Positions 36,697 to 45,502 of a stretch of 64,000 nucleotides of DNA are shown here, one piece after another. The notes under the pieces were generated by a model, which saw nothing but the letters and a program-made list of their open reading frames with translations, was not told where the DNA came from and made no database searches. The position numbers and the translations under genes were made by a program. This stretch comes from Mycolicibacterium canariasense (GTDB taxonomy: Bacteria > Actinomycetota > Actinomycetes > Mycobacteriales > Mycobacteriaceae), in the NCBI RefSeq assembly GCF_002101555.1, contig NZ_LQOL01000042.1:62001-126000 (forward strand), given 5' to 3'. The stretch's first letter is position 1. Every line of letters begins with the position of its first letter.

Positions 36697-37290
36697 ATGA
36701 GTACCTACACCATCCCCAACGTCATCACCCGCACCACCGGCGGCGAGCGCATCATGGACGTGTACTCGCATCTGCTCAGCGAGCGCATCGTGTACCTGGG
36801 CACCGCGATCGATCCGGGTGTCGCCAACGCGCTCATCGCGCAGCTGCTGCATCTGGAGGCCGACAACCCCGAGCAGGAGATCGCGCTGTACATCAACTCC
36901 GAGGGCGGCGACCTGTCGGCCATGCTGGCGGTGTACGACACCATGCGCTTCATCAAGGCACCGGTCGCGACGACGTGCGTCGGCCAGGCCGTCGCTGCGG
37001 GCGCGGTACTGCTGGCCGCCGGCGCACCGGGACGGCGTTCGGTGCTACCGCACACCAGGGTGGTGCTGCATCAGCCCGCCGCGCAGGGCCGGGGCACGAT
37101 CCCCGACCTGATCCTGCAGGCCGACGAGGTGGCGCGGGTACGCAACCAGCTGGAGAACATCCTGGCGCGGCACACCGGGCGCAGCACCGAACAACTGCGG
37201 CACGACACCGACCGGGATCGCGTCTTCGACGCCGAGGCGGCGGTGGCCTACGGCCTGGCCGACCGGGTCCTGGACCAGCGGACCGGCTAG
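36697..37290 (+). CDS. ClpP-like subunit lacking the catalytic serine (ClpR-type)
   Basis: 197 residues from ATG 36697. The fold is clearly ClpP ([31 protein letters not shown] with His125, [16 protein letters not shown]). The nucleophile motif, normally GQAASMGA, reads GQAVAAGA, with Ala100 where serine should be. His and Asp positions remain. This is therefore a pseudoprotease subunit, comparable in principle to cyanobacterial/plastid ClpR, which assembles with active ClpP. It probably pairs with the active copy encoded 28 bp upstream. Its stop overlaps that of the convergent ClgR-like gene in the palindrome CTAG. A sequence error at this codon is the main alternative. Confidence 0.87.
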   Translation: MSTYTIPNVITRTTGGERIMDVYSHLLSERIVYLGTAIDPGVANALIAQLLHLEADNPEQEIALYINSEGGDLSAMLAVYDTMRFIKAPVATTCVGQAVAAGAVLLAAGAPGRRSVLPHTRVVLHQPAAQGRGTIPDLILQADEVARVRNQLENILARHTGRSTEQLRHDTDRDRVFDAEAAVAYGLADRVLDQRTG

Positions 37291-37610
37291 GCCGCCAACA
37301 ACATCGGGCCGGACACCGGCCGCCCGGAGGGACGGCTCAGGTCCGCCGAGATGCCGCCGAGCAGACGCACCAGATCGGTGCCCAGCGCCCCGCACACCGC
37401 GGCGATCATCTCGCTGGACGGCTCTTTGCGGCCCCGCTCGATCTCGGAAAGATACTGCGGTGACACGCCGGCCCGCTCGGCCACGTCGACCAGGCGCTGT
37501 CCTTGACGTTGCCGGGTGGCCCGCAGCCGGCGGCCCAGGGCCTCCCGCCACAGTGGTTCCAGCGGCGCCGGCGCTCGCCGGTGGGGGTGAATCCGAATGA
37601 CCTCGCCCAT
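37287..37610 (-). CDS. ClgR/PopR-like XRE regulator with Ala-Ala C terminus
   Basis: 107 residues from ATG 37610; ATG 37658 in the same frame is an alternative. The helix-turn-helix [19 protein letters not shown] closely follows the ClgR family, which activates clp genes in actinobacteria. The protein ends MLLAA. In Streptomyces, ClgR and PopR carry C-terminal alanines that make them ClpP substrates, so the protease limits its own activator. Convergence with the clpP-like pair (4-bp stop overlap) supports a dedicated regulator, as with PopR and clpP3-clpP4. DNA targets were not identified. The 220 bp between its start and the oxidoreductase stop should hold its promoter. Confidence 0.82.
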   Translation of the reverse strand: MGEVIRIHPHRRAPAPLEPLWREALGRRLRATRQRQGQRLVDVAERAGVSPQYLSEIERGRKEPSSEMIAAVCGALGTDLVRLLGGISADLSRPSGRPVSGPMLLAA

Positions 37611-37830
37611 GTCAGCATCCTGGCCCTTATCGCGGCGGCGCGTGGGTGTGTTCACCATGAGCACAAAAATGGGCGGGTTCGGGAAGGACACTTGAGGGGC
37701 GTCTTCTTTACCTTGCGGTATGGCACGCGGCCGGATCTTCTCCTCTGTTCCGGCTCTTTGGATCTGTCACTTCCCGAACCCGTCGTGCGGTCGACAGTAC
37801 ACCCGTGATCAAGATCACACCAGAGCTTTT

Positions 37831-38739
37831 TCAGTCCGAATCCAGTGCCCGCAACAGTGCCCTGGTACGGGCTCTGACCTCGGGCGATGCGTCGAAGGGC
37901 ACACCGACGTACTCGTCGACGCCGGCGGCTCGCAACTCCTCGACGCGGGCGGTGACCGTCGCCTCGTCGCCGATCAGCGCGGCGTCGGCCGGACCGGCGT
38001 ACCCCTCGCGGTCCAGCATCGCGCGGTACGACGGCAACTGCCCGTACATGGCGAACTGCTCGGCGGCCTGGGCCCGGGCGCCGTCGACGTCGTCGGTGAC
38101 CGCCATCGGCAACGCCGCCACCACGCGCACCAGTCGGTCGCCCGCCGCGCCCCGAAGTCCGGGGCCGACATGATCGCCGAGCGTCTTGGGGCCCGTCATC
38201 CACGTAACCGTGCCCGCGGTGCGCCGCCCGGCGATCTTGAGAAGTTGGGGACCCAGCGCGGCGATGTAGACGTCGGGGCGTGGGGCACCCGGGATCTGCA
38301 GGGCACCGCGGGTGGTGACGGTCTCGCCCGTCGCATCCGCCGGCTCACCGGCCAGCAGTGGCAGCAAGCCGTCGAGGTACTCGTTGAGGCGGCGTACCGG
38401 CTTGTCCCACGGGATGCCCCACATGCCCTCGGTGACGGCGGCGTGTGTCATGCCCAGCCCGAGGATGAACCGTCCACCGGCGATCAGGTTCAAGGTGAGC
38501 GCGCGTTGGGCCATCAACATCGGGTGCAGGTTCTGGATGGGCACCACACCGGTACCCACCTCGATGCCGTCCACCTCGCGCAGTGCCACCGCCAGCACGG
38601 TGAGAAGATCAGGCTCATAAGGCATTTGGGTCATCCAGACGCGCCGGAAGCCCTCCTCGCGGGCCTGGGCCAGGAAATTCACGGTGGCGTCCACCGGCGA
38701 ACCCCCACCGCTCAACGATCCGATGATGCTGATCTGCAT
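37831..38739 (-). CDS. LLM-class F420-dependent oxidoreductase
   Basis: 302 residues from ATG 38739, with AGGAG 8 bases upstream. It has the luciferase-like TIM-barrel pattern: N-terminal QISIIGS, the REEGFRRVWMTQMPYEPD loop, TGVVPIQNLHPMLMAQRAL, GRFILGLGMTH and a C-terminal substrate cap. Mycobacterial members use the deazaflavin F420 for hydride transfer to diverse substrates. The substrate here is unknown. It is divergent from the TDT transporter with 26 bp between starts, so the two share a very short promoter region, and one may be leaderless. Confidence 0.85.
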   Translation of the reverse strand: MQISIIGSLSGGGSPVDATVNFLAQAREEGFRRVWMTQMPYEPDLLTVLAVALREVDGIEVGTGVVPIQNLHPMLMAQRALTLNLIAGGRFILGLGMTHAAVTEGMWGIPWDKPVRRLNEYLDGLLPLLAGEPADATGETVTTRGALQIPGAPRPDVYIAALGPQLLKIAGRRTAGTVTWMTGPKTLGDHVGPGLRGAAGDRLVRVVAALPMAVTDDVDGARAQAAEQFAMYGQLPSYRAMLDREGYAGPADAALIGDEATVTARVEELRAAGVDEYVGVPFDASPEVRARTRALLRALDSD

Positions 38740-38765
38740 GACACGCTCCTGTTGAATGTCGCACC

Positions 38766-39878
38766 ATGACCTCTGAGCAGTCGCGGCTGGGGAACTTCGG
38801 GCCGAACTGGTTCGCATCGGTGATGGGGACGGGCATCGTTGCTACCGCGGGCGCGACATTACCGATTCACGTGCCCGGCTTGCGCGGGTTCATCGAAGCG
38901 GTGTGGGTGGGGGCCGCGGTGCTGCTGGTCGTGCTGGCGGTGGCGGTGACGGCGCAGTGGGTGCGTCATCCGACCGTGGCGCGCAGCCACGTGCACAACC
39001 CGCAGATGACGCACTTCTACGGCGCCGCGCCGATGGCATTGCTGACCGTCGGTGCCGGCGCCACGCTGGTCGGCCGGGACTTGATCGGCGAGCGGTTGGC
39101 CGTGGACATCGACTGGCTGTTGTGGACCGCGGGCACGATCGGCGGGCTGTTCACCGCGATGACGATCCCGTTCGTCATGTTCACCCAGATCGACGTCGGT
39201 CCCGACGCGGCGTTCGGCGGCTGGCTCATGCCGGTGGTGCCGCCGATGGTGTCGGCTGCCGGCGGCGCCCTGCTGATCCCGCACATGGCACCGGGCACCG
39301 GGCGCACCACGATGCTCTACGGCTGCTACGCGATGTTCGGCCTGTCGCTGATCGCCGCGCTGATCATCATCAGCATGATCTGGAGCCGGCTGGCCCACTA
39401 CGGCACGTCCGGGACGGCGCGGGTGCCGACGCTGTGGATCGTGCTGGGGCCGCTCGGGCAGGGCATCACCGCGGCCGGGCTGCTCGGCGCCAACGCGGCG
39501 CTGGCCGCTCCCGCCGACGTGGCGTCCGGGATGCGGGTGTTCGCGGTCCTATTCGGCGTCCCGGTCTGGGGTTTCGCGGTGTTGTGGATAGCGCTGGCCA
39601 CCGCGCTGACGGTCCGGACGTTGCGGCGCGGGATGCCGTTCGCGCTGACCTGGTGGAGCCTGACCTTCCCGGTCGGCACCTTCGTCACCGGCACCACCCA
39701 GCTGGCCGCCCACACCGGCCTGCCGGCATTCCGGGTCGCGGCCGTGGTGGGCTACGTCGGCCTGCTGTGCACGTGGGGGCTGGTGGCGGTGCGCACCGCC
39801 CGCGGGAGCCTGGCGGGCAGCCTGTTCGCGCCGGCCGCGCCGGGGCCGATCACGGCGTCGAAGCAGCCCAAGACGTAA
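38766..39878 (+). CDS. TDT-family (SLAC1/TehA-like) membrane transporter
   Basis: 370 residues with about ten hydrophobic helices. The start FGPNWFASVMGTGIVA is the hallmark first helix of the tellurite-resistance/dicarboxylate transporter family. Related proteins carry C4-dicarboxylates, sulfite or chloride across the inner membrane. The substrate cannot be read from the sequence. The start ATG 38766 lies 26 bp from the divergent oxidoreductase start. A cluster of short repeats and a hairpin follow its stop. Confidence 0.85.
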   Translation: MTSEQSRLGNFGPNWFASVMGTGIVATAGATLPIHVPGLRGFIEAVWVGAAVLLVVLAVAVTAQWVRHPTVARSHVHNPQMTHFYGAAPMALLTVGAGATLVGRDLIGERLAVDIDWLLWTAGTIGGLFTAMTIPFVMFTQIDVGPDAAFGGWLMPVVPPMVSAAGGALLIPHMAPGTGRTTMLYGCYAMFGLSLIAALIIISMIWSRLAHYGTSGTARVPTLWIVLGPLGQGITAAGLLGANAALAAPADVASGMRVFAVLFGVPVWGFAVLWIALATALTVRTLRRGMPFALTWWSLTFPVGTFVTGTTQLAAHTGLPAFRVAAVVGYVGLLCTWGLVAVRTARGSLAGSLFAPAAPGPITASKQPKT

Positions 39879-39884
39879 TCCAGG

Positions 39885-39962
39885 GCGAGCGAAGCGACGG
39901 GAAATTGGTCCTGGGCGAGCGAAGCGACGGGAAACTAATCCCTGGGCGAGCGAAGCGACGGG
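39885..39962 (+). repeat. Three tandem copies of a 17-bp repeat
   Basis: GCGAGCGAAGCGACGGG at 39885-39901, 39915-39931 and 39946-39962, with 30- and 31-base periods and A/T-rich partial spacers. The same core occurs once at 7898 and twice, inverted, at 54381-54440. The copies here follow the stop of the transporter gene directly. Confidence 0.85.
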
Positions 39963-39977
39963 GAAAACCAAAGAGCC

Positions 39978-40017
39978 CCGTGTTGCCGTCGGGTCGGGGG
40001 GTCAGACGGCAACACGG
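39978..40017. terminator. Hairpin terminator after the TDT gene
   Basis: Perfect 13-bp arms CCGTGTTGCCGTC (39978-39990) and GACGGCAACACGG (40005-40017), extended by AGC/GCT outside, with a 14-base G-rich loop. It should end transcription of the transporter. No T tract follows. Confidence 0.75.
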
Positions 40018-40135
40018 AGCTACCCGGTGTATCGACGCGGTTCCGGCGGGCGTTACACACCTCCGGAAAAAAATTCTGCGGGATCACCAGACGCACCGAA
40101 GAAAGTGTCAAAGCGCTGGTCACAGCATTTCCGGC

Positions 40136-40422
40136 ATGAGCGCACGAGCCTGCATCGCCACCGCACTGGCACTGGTCGCGACGGCGTTGGCCGTACCCGT
40201 GGCGAACGCGCTGTCGCCGTGCGCCGATCTGGGCGGCACGGTCGAGGCGACAACCTGCGAGGTGCACATCGGCACGCCCGGCCACACCGTGGACATGAGC
40301 GTGCCGTTGGACCACCCGGGGTGAGCGCGCCGTCTTTCGGGCAGGACGAGGTGATCGCCGATCACCCCGGACCCCATCGGCTCTCGGTGCCGCGCGAACA
40401 GCTCGCGGGCGTGCTCGCCTAA
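40136..40422 (+). pseudogene. MPT64-family (DUF3298/RsiV-like) secreted protein, internally deleted
   Basis: The 5' part, from ATG 40136, encodes a signal peptide (ACIATALALVATALAVPVANA) and then SPCADLGGTVEATTCEVHIG and VDMSVPLDHPG, which match the mature N terminus of MPT64-like proteins, and stops at TGA 40322-40324. The next frame, 40321-40422, encodes SFGQDEVIADHPGPHRLSV, then [10 protein letters not shown], which matches the MPT64 C terminus (GELLPEAAGPTQVLVPR type, ending in LA). The central part of about 130 residues is missing and the two ends are out of frame. A deletion has therefore destroyed the gene. Its end overlaps the fadA2 stop on the other strand. Confidence 0.8.
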
Positions 40423-41717
40423 GCCTCCAGGATGGCGGTGACGCCCTGGCCGCCCGCGGCGCAGATCGAGATGAGGCCGCGCACCGGCTGGCCGGTTTGC
40501 TTCTTCTTCTCGGCGAGCTGTTTGGCCAGCTGGGCGACGATGCGGCCACCGGTCGCGGCGAACGGGTGTCCCGCGGCCAGCGACGAGCCGTTGACGTTGA
40601 GCTTGCTGCGGTCGATGCTGCCCAGCGCCTGGTCCAGCCCGAGGCGTTCCTTGCAGTATTCGTCGGACTCCCAGGCGGCCAGCGTGGCCAGCACCACCGA
40701 CGCGAATGCCTCGTGGATCTCGTAGAAGTCGAAATCCTGCAGGGTCAGACCGTTACGGGCGAGCAGCCGCGGCACCGCATAGGTGGGCGCCATCAACAGC
40801 CCGTCGGGCCCGTTGACGTAGTCCACGGCGGCGCTCTCGGCGTCGACGAAGTAGGCCAGCACCGGCAGGTTGCGCTCGGCCGCCCACTCCTCGCTGGCCA
40901 GCAGGGCCACCGACGCACCGTCGGTGAGCGGGGTGGAGTTGCCCGCGGTCATGGTGGCGTCGCCGTTGCGCACCCCGAAGACCGGCTTGAGCTTGGCCAG
41001 CTTCTCCGGGCTGGACTCCGGGCGCAGGTTGTTGTCCCGGTACAGGCCGAGGAAGCCGGTGACCAGGTCGTCGAAGAAGCCGCGGTCGTAGGCGGCGGCC
41101 ATGTTGCGGTGGCTGGCGGCGGCCAGCTCGTCCTGGTCGACGCGTTTGACGCCGAATTCCTTCGCGGTGATGGCGGCGTGCTCGCCCATCGACAGTCCGG
41201 TGCGCGGTTCCCCGTTGGTGGGGATCTCGACGCCGATCGCGGCGGGCAGCTTGCCCACCAGCTTGAGCCGGTCCAGGTTGGACTTGCTGCGGCGCAGGCT
41301 CAGCAGCACGTGGCGCAGGTTGTCGCCGAAGGCGATGGGGGCATCCGAGGTGGTGTCCACACCACCGGCGATACCGGAGTCGTACTGGCCCAAGGCGATT
41401 CCGTTGGCGACGGCGATGGCCGACTGCAGGCCGGTGCCGCAGGCCTGCTGCAGGTCAAAGGCCGGGGTGTACGGCGACAGCGCACTGCCCAGCACGCTCT
41501 CACGTACCAGGTTGAAGTCGCGGCTGTGCTTGAGCACGGCGCCGCCGACGACCATGCCGATGCGTTCGCCCTTGAGGTTGAAGCGATCGATGAGACCGTC
41601 CAGTGCGGCGGTGAACATATCCTGGTTCGAAGCGTTGGCGTAGGCGCCGTCCGAGCGGGCGAAGGGGATCCGGTTACCACCGAGGATCGCGACGCGGCGA
41701 GAATTCGTGTTAGCCAT
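40419..41717 (-). CDS. fadA2: Acetyl-CoA acetyltransferase / thiolase FadA2
   Basis: 432 residues from ATG 41717. Thiolase fold with the acylated Cys93 in [11 protein letters not shown], the EIHEAFAS histidine motif and the C-terminal CAAGGQG cysteine motif, so all catalytic residues are present. It corresponds to Rv0243 and should cleave 3-ketoacyl-CoA, or condense two acyl-CoAs, in the cytosol. It is divergent from fabG4, with 46 bp between the start codons; the palindromic operator at 41739-41754 lies in between. TAACAT at 41729-41724 (minus strand) could be a -10 that yields a nearly leaderless mRNA. Confidence 0.93.
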   Translation of the reverse strand: MANTNSRRVAILGGNRIPFARSDGAYANASNQDMFTAALDGLIDRFNLKGERIGMVVGGAVLKHSRDFNLVRESVLGSALSPYTPAFDLQQACGTGLQSAIAVANGIALGQYDSGIAGGVDTTSDAPIAFGDNLRHVLLSLRRSKSNLDRLKLVGKLPAAIGVEIPTNGEPRTGLSMGEHAAITAKEFGVKRVDQDELAAASHRNMAAAYDRGFFDDLVTGFLGLYRDNNLRPESSPEKLAKLKPVFGVRNGDATMTAGNSTPLTDGASVALLASEEWAAERNLPVLAYFVDAESAAVDYVNGPDGLLMAPTYAVPRLLARNGLTLQDFDFYEIHEAFASVVLATLAAWESDEYCKERLGLDQALGSIDRSKLNVNGSSLAAGHPFAATGGRIVAQLAKQLAEKKKQTGQPVRGLISICAAGGQGVTAILEA

Positions 41718-41738
41718 ATCCCAATGTTACCCGCCGTT

Positions 41739-41754
41739 CTTACTCTGGAGTAAG
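41739..41754. promoter_or_regulatory. Palindromic operator between fadA2 and fabG4
   Basis: CTTACTC and GAGTAAG are perfect 7-bp arms around TG (core TTACT-N5-GTAA, as at fadE5). It lies 10 bp before the fabG4 ATG and 22 bp before the fadA2 ATG, so one bound dimer could control both genes. TAAGTT at 41751-41756 fits a fabG4 -10 element overlapping it. Confidence 0.65.
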
Positions 41755-41763
41755 TTAGATCCC

Positions 41764-43116
41764 ATGGCTTCCGATTTGTTCACCCAAGTGGTCAACTCCG
41801 GGCCCGGATCGTTCCTGGCCAAGCAACTGGGCGTACCCCAGCCCGAAACCCTGCGCCGTTACCGGGCCGGTCAGCCGCCGCTGGACGGCTCGCTGCTGAT
41901 CGGCGGGGAGGGCCGCGTCGTCGAGCCCCTGCGCACCGCGCTGGCCGACGATTACGACGTCGTCTCCAACAACATCGGCGGGCGCTGGGCCGACAAGTTC
42001 GGCGGTCTGGTGTTCGACGCCACCGGCATCACCGAGCCGGCGGGATTGAAGGCGCTCTACGAGTTCTTCACCCCGGTGCTGCGCAACCTCGGGCACTCCG
42101 GTCGCGTCGTGGTCATCGGCACCACCCCCTCGGAGACCGCGACGGCGCACGAGCACATCGTGCAGCGGGCGCTGGAGGGTTTCACCCGCTCGCTGGGCAA
42201 GGAGTTGCGCAACGGCGCGACGGTGTCGCTGGTGTACCTGGCCGCCGACGCGAAGGCCGGTGCGACGGGCCTGGAGTCAACCCTGCGGTTCATCCTGTCC
42301 GGCAAGTCTGCCTATGTCGACGGCCAGGTGTACCGGGTCGGCGCCGCCGATTCGGTACCGCCCGCCGACTGGGACAAGCCACTGGCGGGCAAGGTCGCCG
42401 TGGTGACGGGCGCCGCCCGCGGTATCGGCGCGACCATCGCCGAGGTGTTCGCCCGTGACGGTGCCGCCGTGGTGGCCGTCGACGTCCCGCAGGCCGAAGA
42501 GGCCCTGCGTCAGACCGCCGACAAGGTCGGTGGCACCGCGCTGACGCTGGACGTCACCTCCGACGGCGCGGTCGACGCCATCATCGCCCACGTGAAGGAA
42601 CACCATGGCGGCAAGGTCGATGTCTTGGTGAACAATGCCGGCATCACCCGCGACAAGCTGCTGGCCAACATGGACGAATCCCGTTGGGACGCCGTGATTG
42701 CCGTGAATCTGCAGGCCCCACTGAATCTGACCGAAGGTCTGGTGGCCGCCGGCACGCTCGGTGACGGTGGCCGGGTGATCGGGCTGTCGTCGATGGCCGG
42801 TATCGCCGGAAACCGCGGGCAGACCAACTACGCCACCACCAAGGCGGGCATGATCGGCATCGCCGAGACACTGGCGCCGGTGCTGGCCGACAAGGGGATC
42901 ACCATCAACGCGGTGGCACCCGGGTTCATCGAGACCAAGATGACCGAGGCCATCCCGCTGGCCACCCGCGAGGTGGGCCGCCGGTTGAACTCGCTGTTCC
43001 AGGGCGGCCAGCCCGTCGACGTGGCCGAACTCATCGCCTACTTCGCCAGCCCGGCGTCGAATGCGGTGACCGGCAACACGATCCGGGTCTGCGGCCAAGC
43101 TCTGCTGGGGGCGTGA
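41764..43116 (+). CDS. fabG4: 3-oxoacyl-[ACP/CoA] reductase FabG4
   Basis: 450 residues from ATG 41764; the open frame reaches 41707 but that part would overlap the operator and the other gene. This is the high-molecular-weight FabG type: an N-terminal flavodoxin-like domain of about 200 residues ([17 protein letters not shown]), then a short-chain dehydrogenase domain with [10 protein letters not shown] cofactor binding, the NNAG motif and the YATTK catalytic pair after SSMAGIAG. It corresponds to Rv0242c, an NADH-preferring ketoacyl reductase. It is followed 5 bp later by htdX, which supplies the dehydration step. Confidence 0.94.
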   Translation: MASDLFTQVVNSGPGSFLAKQLGVPQPETLRRYRAGQPPLDGSLLIGGEGRVVEPLRTALADDYDVVSNNIGGRWADKFGGLVFDATGITEPAGLKALYEFFTPVLRNLGHSGRVVVIGTTPSETATAHEHIVQRALEGFTRSLGKELRNGATVSLVYLAADAKAGATGLESTLRFILSGKSAYVDGQVYRVGAADSVPPADWDKPLAGKVAVVTGAARGIGATIAEVFARDGAAVVAVDVPQAEEALRQTADKVGGTALTLDVTSDGAVDAIIAHVKEHHGGKVDVLVNNAGITRDKLLANMDESRWDAVIAVNLQAPLNLTEGLVAAGTLGDGGRVIGLSSMAGIAGNRGQTNYATTKAGMIGIAETLAPVLADKGITINAVAPGFIETKMTEAIPLATREVGRRLNSLFQGGQPVDVAELIAYFASPASNAVTGNTIRVCGQALLGA

Positions 43117-43120
43117 CGGA

Positions 43121-43966
43121 ATGGGTGATCAACCCAACGGCCTGCTGAACATGGCGCGGGCGGTGGCCGGTGCGCTGCCGTTCGTGCCGCGCGGCGACGG
43201 CCTGCCGGACCGCACCGTGCACGTCGCCGATCTGCGCATCGACGCGGCCAATGTGGCGGCCTACGCCCACGTGACGGGTCTGCGGTTCGGCGACACCGTG
43301 CCGCTGACCTACCCGTTCGCGCTGACCTTCCCGACCGTGATGTCTCTGGTCACCGGATTCGACTTCCCTTTCGCCGCAATGGGTTCGGTGCACATCGAGA
43401 ATCAGATCACCCAATACCGCCCCATCGCGGTCAGTGACACCCTCGACGTGGCGGTGCACGCGGAGAATCTCCGCGAGCACCGCAAGGGGCTGCTCGTCGA
43501 CATCGTCACCGACGTGAAGATCGGCAACGACGTGGCCTGGCACCAGATCACCACGTTCCTGCACCAGCAGCGCACCAGCCTGTCCGGGGAACCGCGCCCC
43601 GAATCGGCGAAGGCGCCCAAGCTGCCACCGCCGAACACGGTGCTCTCGATCACCCCGGGGCAGATCCGCTCGTACGCGGCGATCGGCGGCGACCACAATC
43701 CCATCCACACGAACTCGTTGGGCGCCAAGCTGTTCGGCTTCCCGACGGTGATCGCGCACGGCATGTACAGCGCCGCCGCCGTACTGGGCAACATCGAGGG
43801 TCAGCTGCCCGACGCGGTGAACTACCACGTGAAGTTCGGCAAGCCGGTGCTGCTGCCCGCCAAGGCGGGGCTGTGGGTGGACCGTGACGCCGACGGCTGG
43901 GAGCTGACGCTACGGCACCTGAAGAAGGGTTATCCGCACCTGAGCGCGACGGTTCGGGGGCTCTGA
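43121..43966 (+). CDS. htdX: (R)-3-hydroxyacyl thioester dehydratase HtdX
   Basis: 281 residues from ATG 43121, 5 bp after fabG4. Double hot-dog MaoC-like protein. The C-terminal hot dog carries the hydratase 2 motif YAAIGGDHNPIHTN, with the catalytic Asp and His, and then GFPTVIAHGMYSAA; the N-terminal hot dog is degenerate, as in the family. It corresponds to Rv0241c. It reversibly hydrates enoyl-CoA/ACP in the cytosol and with FabG4 forms a fatty acyl elongation or beta-oxidation pair. It converges on a TetR gene with a 20-bp gap. Confidence 0.93.
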   Translation: MGDQPNGLLNMARAVAGALPFVPRGDGLPDRTVHVADLRIDAANVAAYAHVTGLRFGDTVPLTYPFALTFPTVMSLVTGFDFPFAAMGSVHIENQITQYRPIAVSDTLDVAVHAENLREHRKGLLVDIVTDVKIGNDVAWHQITTFLHQQRTSLSGEPRPESAKAPKLPPPNTVLSITPGQIRSYAAIGGDHNPIHTNSLGAKLFGFPTVIAHGMYSAAAVLGNIEGQLPDAVNYHVKFGKPVLLPAKAGLWVDRDADGWELTLRHLKKGYPHLSATVRGL

Positions 43967-43986
43967 CCGGGAAGTCAGGCCTTCGC

Positions 43987-44589
43987 TCAGGCCTTTTCTG
44001 ATGGCCGGCCCTTCAGGCCGCGCCAGAACAGGTTGATCATCAGCTCGGTGGCGTCGTGCACGTCGGCGTCACCGGTGCTGACCCTGTCGGCGATGGCCTC
44101 GCCGGCGCCCACCAGGGCCACCGCCATCATGTTGAAATCGGCGTCGGGCTCCGGATTGCGGGTGCCGGACTGCAACAACCTGCCGACCAGGTCGATGATG
44201 CGCTCGCGGCCCTCACGCACGGTGTGGGCGAAGGCCTGGGAACTGGTGGCCTGACTGTAGAGCACGATCCACGAGGACCGGTTCTTGTCGATATAACCGA
44301 GGAACGCCCCAACGGCGTTGCGCAGCATGTCTTTCGGACTCAGCGTGAAGTCGATCTCGCTGCGCACCACCTCGACGAACCGGTTGAGCTCCCGGTCCAG
44401 GCAGGCACCGAACAACTCCTCCTTGGAGCCGTAGTACAGATACAGCATCGGCTTGGAGATCTGGGCCTGCCCGGCAATGGCATCCATCGACGTCTCGTGA
44501 TAGCCGTTGATGGAGAACATCTGCACGGCGGCGTCGAGCATCTGCTGCTCACGCACCGCGCGCGGCAACCGCTTCGTTCCACCTGCCAT
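43987..44589 (-). CDS. TetR-family transcriptional regulator
   Basis: 200 residues from ATG 44589. The N-terminal TetR helix-turn-helix is complete: MLDAAVQMFSINGYHETSMD, AGQAQISKPMLYLYYGSKEEL. The C-terminal ligand domain is variable. It matches Rv0238 by position and by sequence as I recall it. It converges on htdX. It is a plausible regulator of the TTACT-type palindromes at fadE5 and fadA2/fabG4, since TetR dimers recognise sites of this size, but no such palindrome was seen in front of this gene itself. Confidence 0.9.
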   Translation of the reverse strand: MAGGTKRLPRAVREQQMLDAAVQMFSINGYHETSMDAIAGQAQISKPMLYLYYGSKEELFGACLDRELNRFVEVVRSEIDFTLSPKDMLRNAVGAFLGYIDKNRSSWIVLYSQATSSQAFAHTVREGRERIIDLVGRLLQSGTRNPEPDADFNMMAVALVGAGEAIADRVSTGDADVHDATELMINLFWRGLKGRPSEKA

Positions 44590-44626
44590 CCGTCCAGGGT
44601 ATGCAATGCCCCGTCCGGTTCCCCAC

Positions 44627-45502
44627 TCAGGACAGCAACTCGCCGCGCCGCTGCTCCTCCCACAGCGCCATCCTGGTCCTGGCCGGCTCGCCGATCGCGT
44701 CCATCACCAACGGCACCAACAGTTCGGTCAGCAGGAAACCGGCCGCCATGCTCTGGTAGGTCGTCCCCACCGTGCTGGACGCCGCCAGCACCACCTCGGC
44801 ATCCGGGGCGACCGGACAGGCCAGGTCGTCGGTGATCAACAGCACGGTGGCACCGGCCCGGTGCACGCGGCCCGCTAGCTCGGCGGCGCTGCGCTGGTAG
44901 CGGTGGTAATCGAACAACACCAGCACATCGGAGCGGTTCAGCTCCAGCAGCGCCCCGAGGTCGGCACCGGTCGGATCGGCCAGTACCCGCAGCCCGGGGC
45001 GCAGCTGTTCCAGATGGGCGGCCAGATGCACCGCCAACAGGTGCGAGAACCGTCCGCCGTGCAGGTAGATGGTCCGGTTGGTGTCGGCGAGCAGCGCGAC
45101 GGCCGCCTCCAGCGCGGCGGCGGGCAGTTGCGCCAGCGTCTCGGCGGCCCTGTCGTTCTGGGCCCGGCCCTGCTGCAACAGCCGGTCCAGCGCGCTGCCG
45201 GCCGGCGGCGCGTCGGGCAGCCGGGTGATCGGGCCGCTGGAGCGGGCCGACAGCTCGGCCCGCAGCGCCACCTGCAGGTCGGCGAAACCGTCGTAACCGA
45301 GCGACTGCGCGAACCGCAATACGGTCGGCGGGCTCACCTCGGCGCGCTGCGCCAACCGGGCGGCGCTGGCCAGCCCCGCACTCGGATAGTCGGCCAGCAG
45401 CGCGCGCCCGACGCGCCGTTCGGCCTTGCTCAACGTCGATAACGCGGCATTGGTCCGCTCCGCAACGGATTCGGGGTGCTGCGCGTCGGCCACGGATGTC
45501 AA
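44627..45502 (-). CDS. RpiR/MurR-family transcriptional regulator
   Basis: 291 residues from TTG 45502, which overlaps the stop of the upstream amidohydrolase gene by 4 bp (TTGA); GTG 45493 is an alternative. The N-terminal HTH_6 domain is seen in LSKAERRVGRALLADYP and AEVSPPTVLRFAQSLGYDGF. A C-terminal SIS sugar-isomerase fold follows (TIYLHGGRFSHLLAVHLA, VLVLFDYHRY). The SIS domain normally binds a phosphosugar, but in this amine-related cluster the ligand may differ. It is co-transcribed with the class-II amidohydrolase and divergent from the glutamine-synthetase operon, which it probably controls. Confidence 0.87.
   Translation of the reverse strand: MTSVADAQHPESVAERTNAALSTLSKAERRVGRALLADYPSAGLASAARLAQRAEVSPPTVLRFAQSLGYDGFADLQVALRAELSARSSGPITRLPDAPPAGSALDRLLQQGRAQNDRAAETLAQLPAAALEAAVALLADTNRTIYLHGGRFSHLLAVHLAAHLEQLRPGLRVLADPTGADLGALLELNRSDVLVLFDYHRYQRSAAELAGRVHRAGATVLLITDDLACPVAPDAEVVLAASSTVGTTYQSMAAGFLLTELLVPLVMDAIGEPARTRMALWEEQRRGELLS

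Noticed and set aside
39885-39962. CRISPR-like look of regularly spaced repeats
   Set aside because: Only three copies with short, similar spacers of 13-14 bases, no cas genes, and the same core occurs singly and inverted elsewhere.
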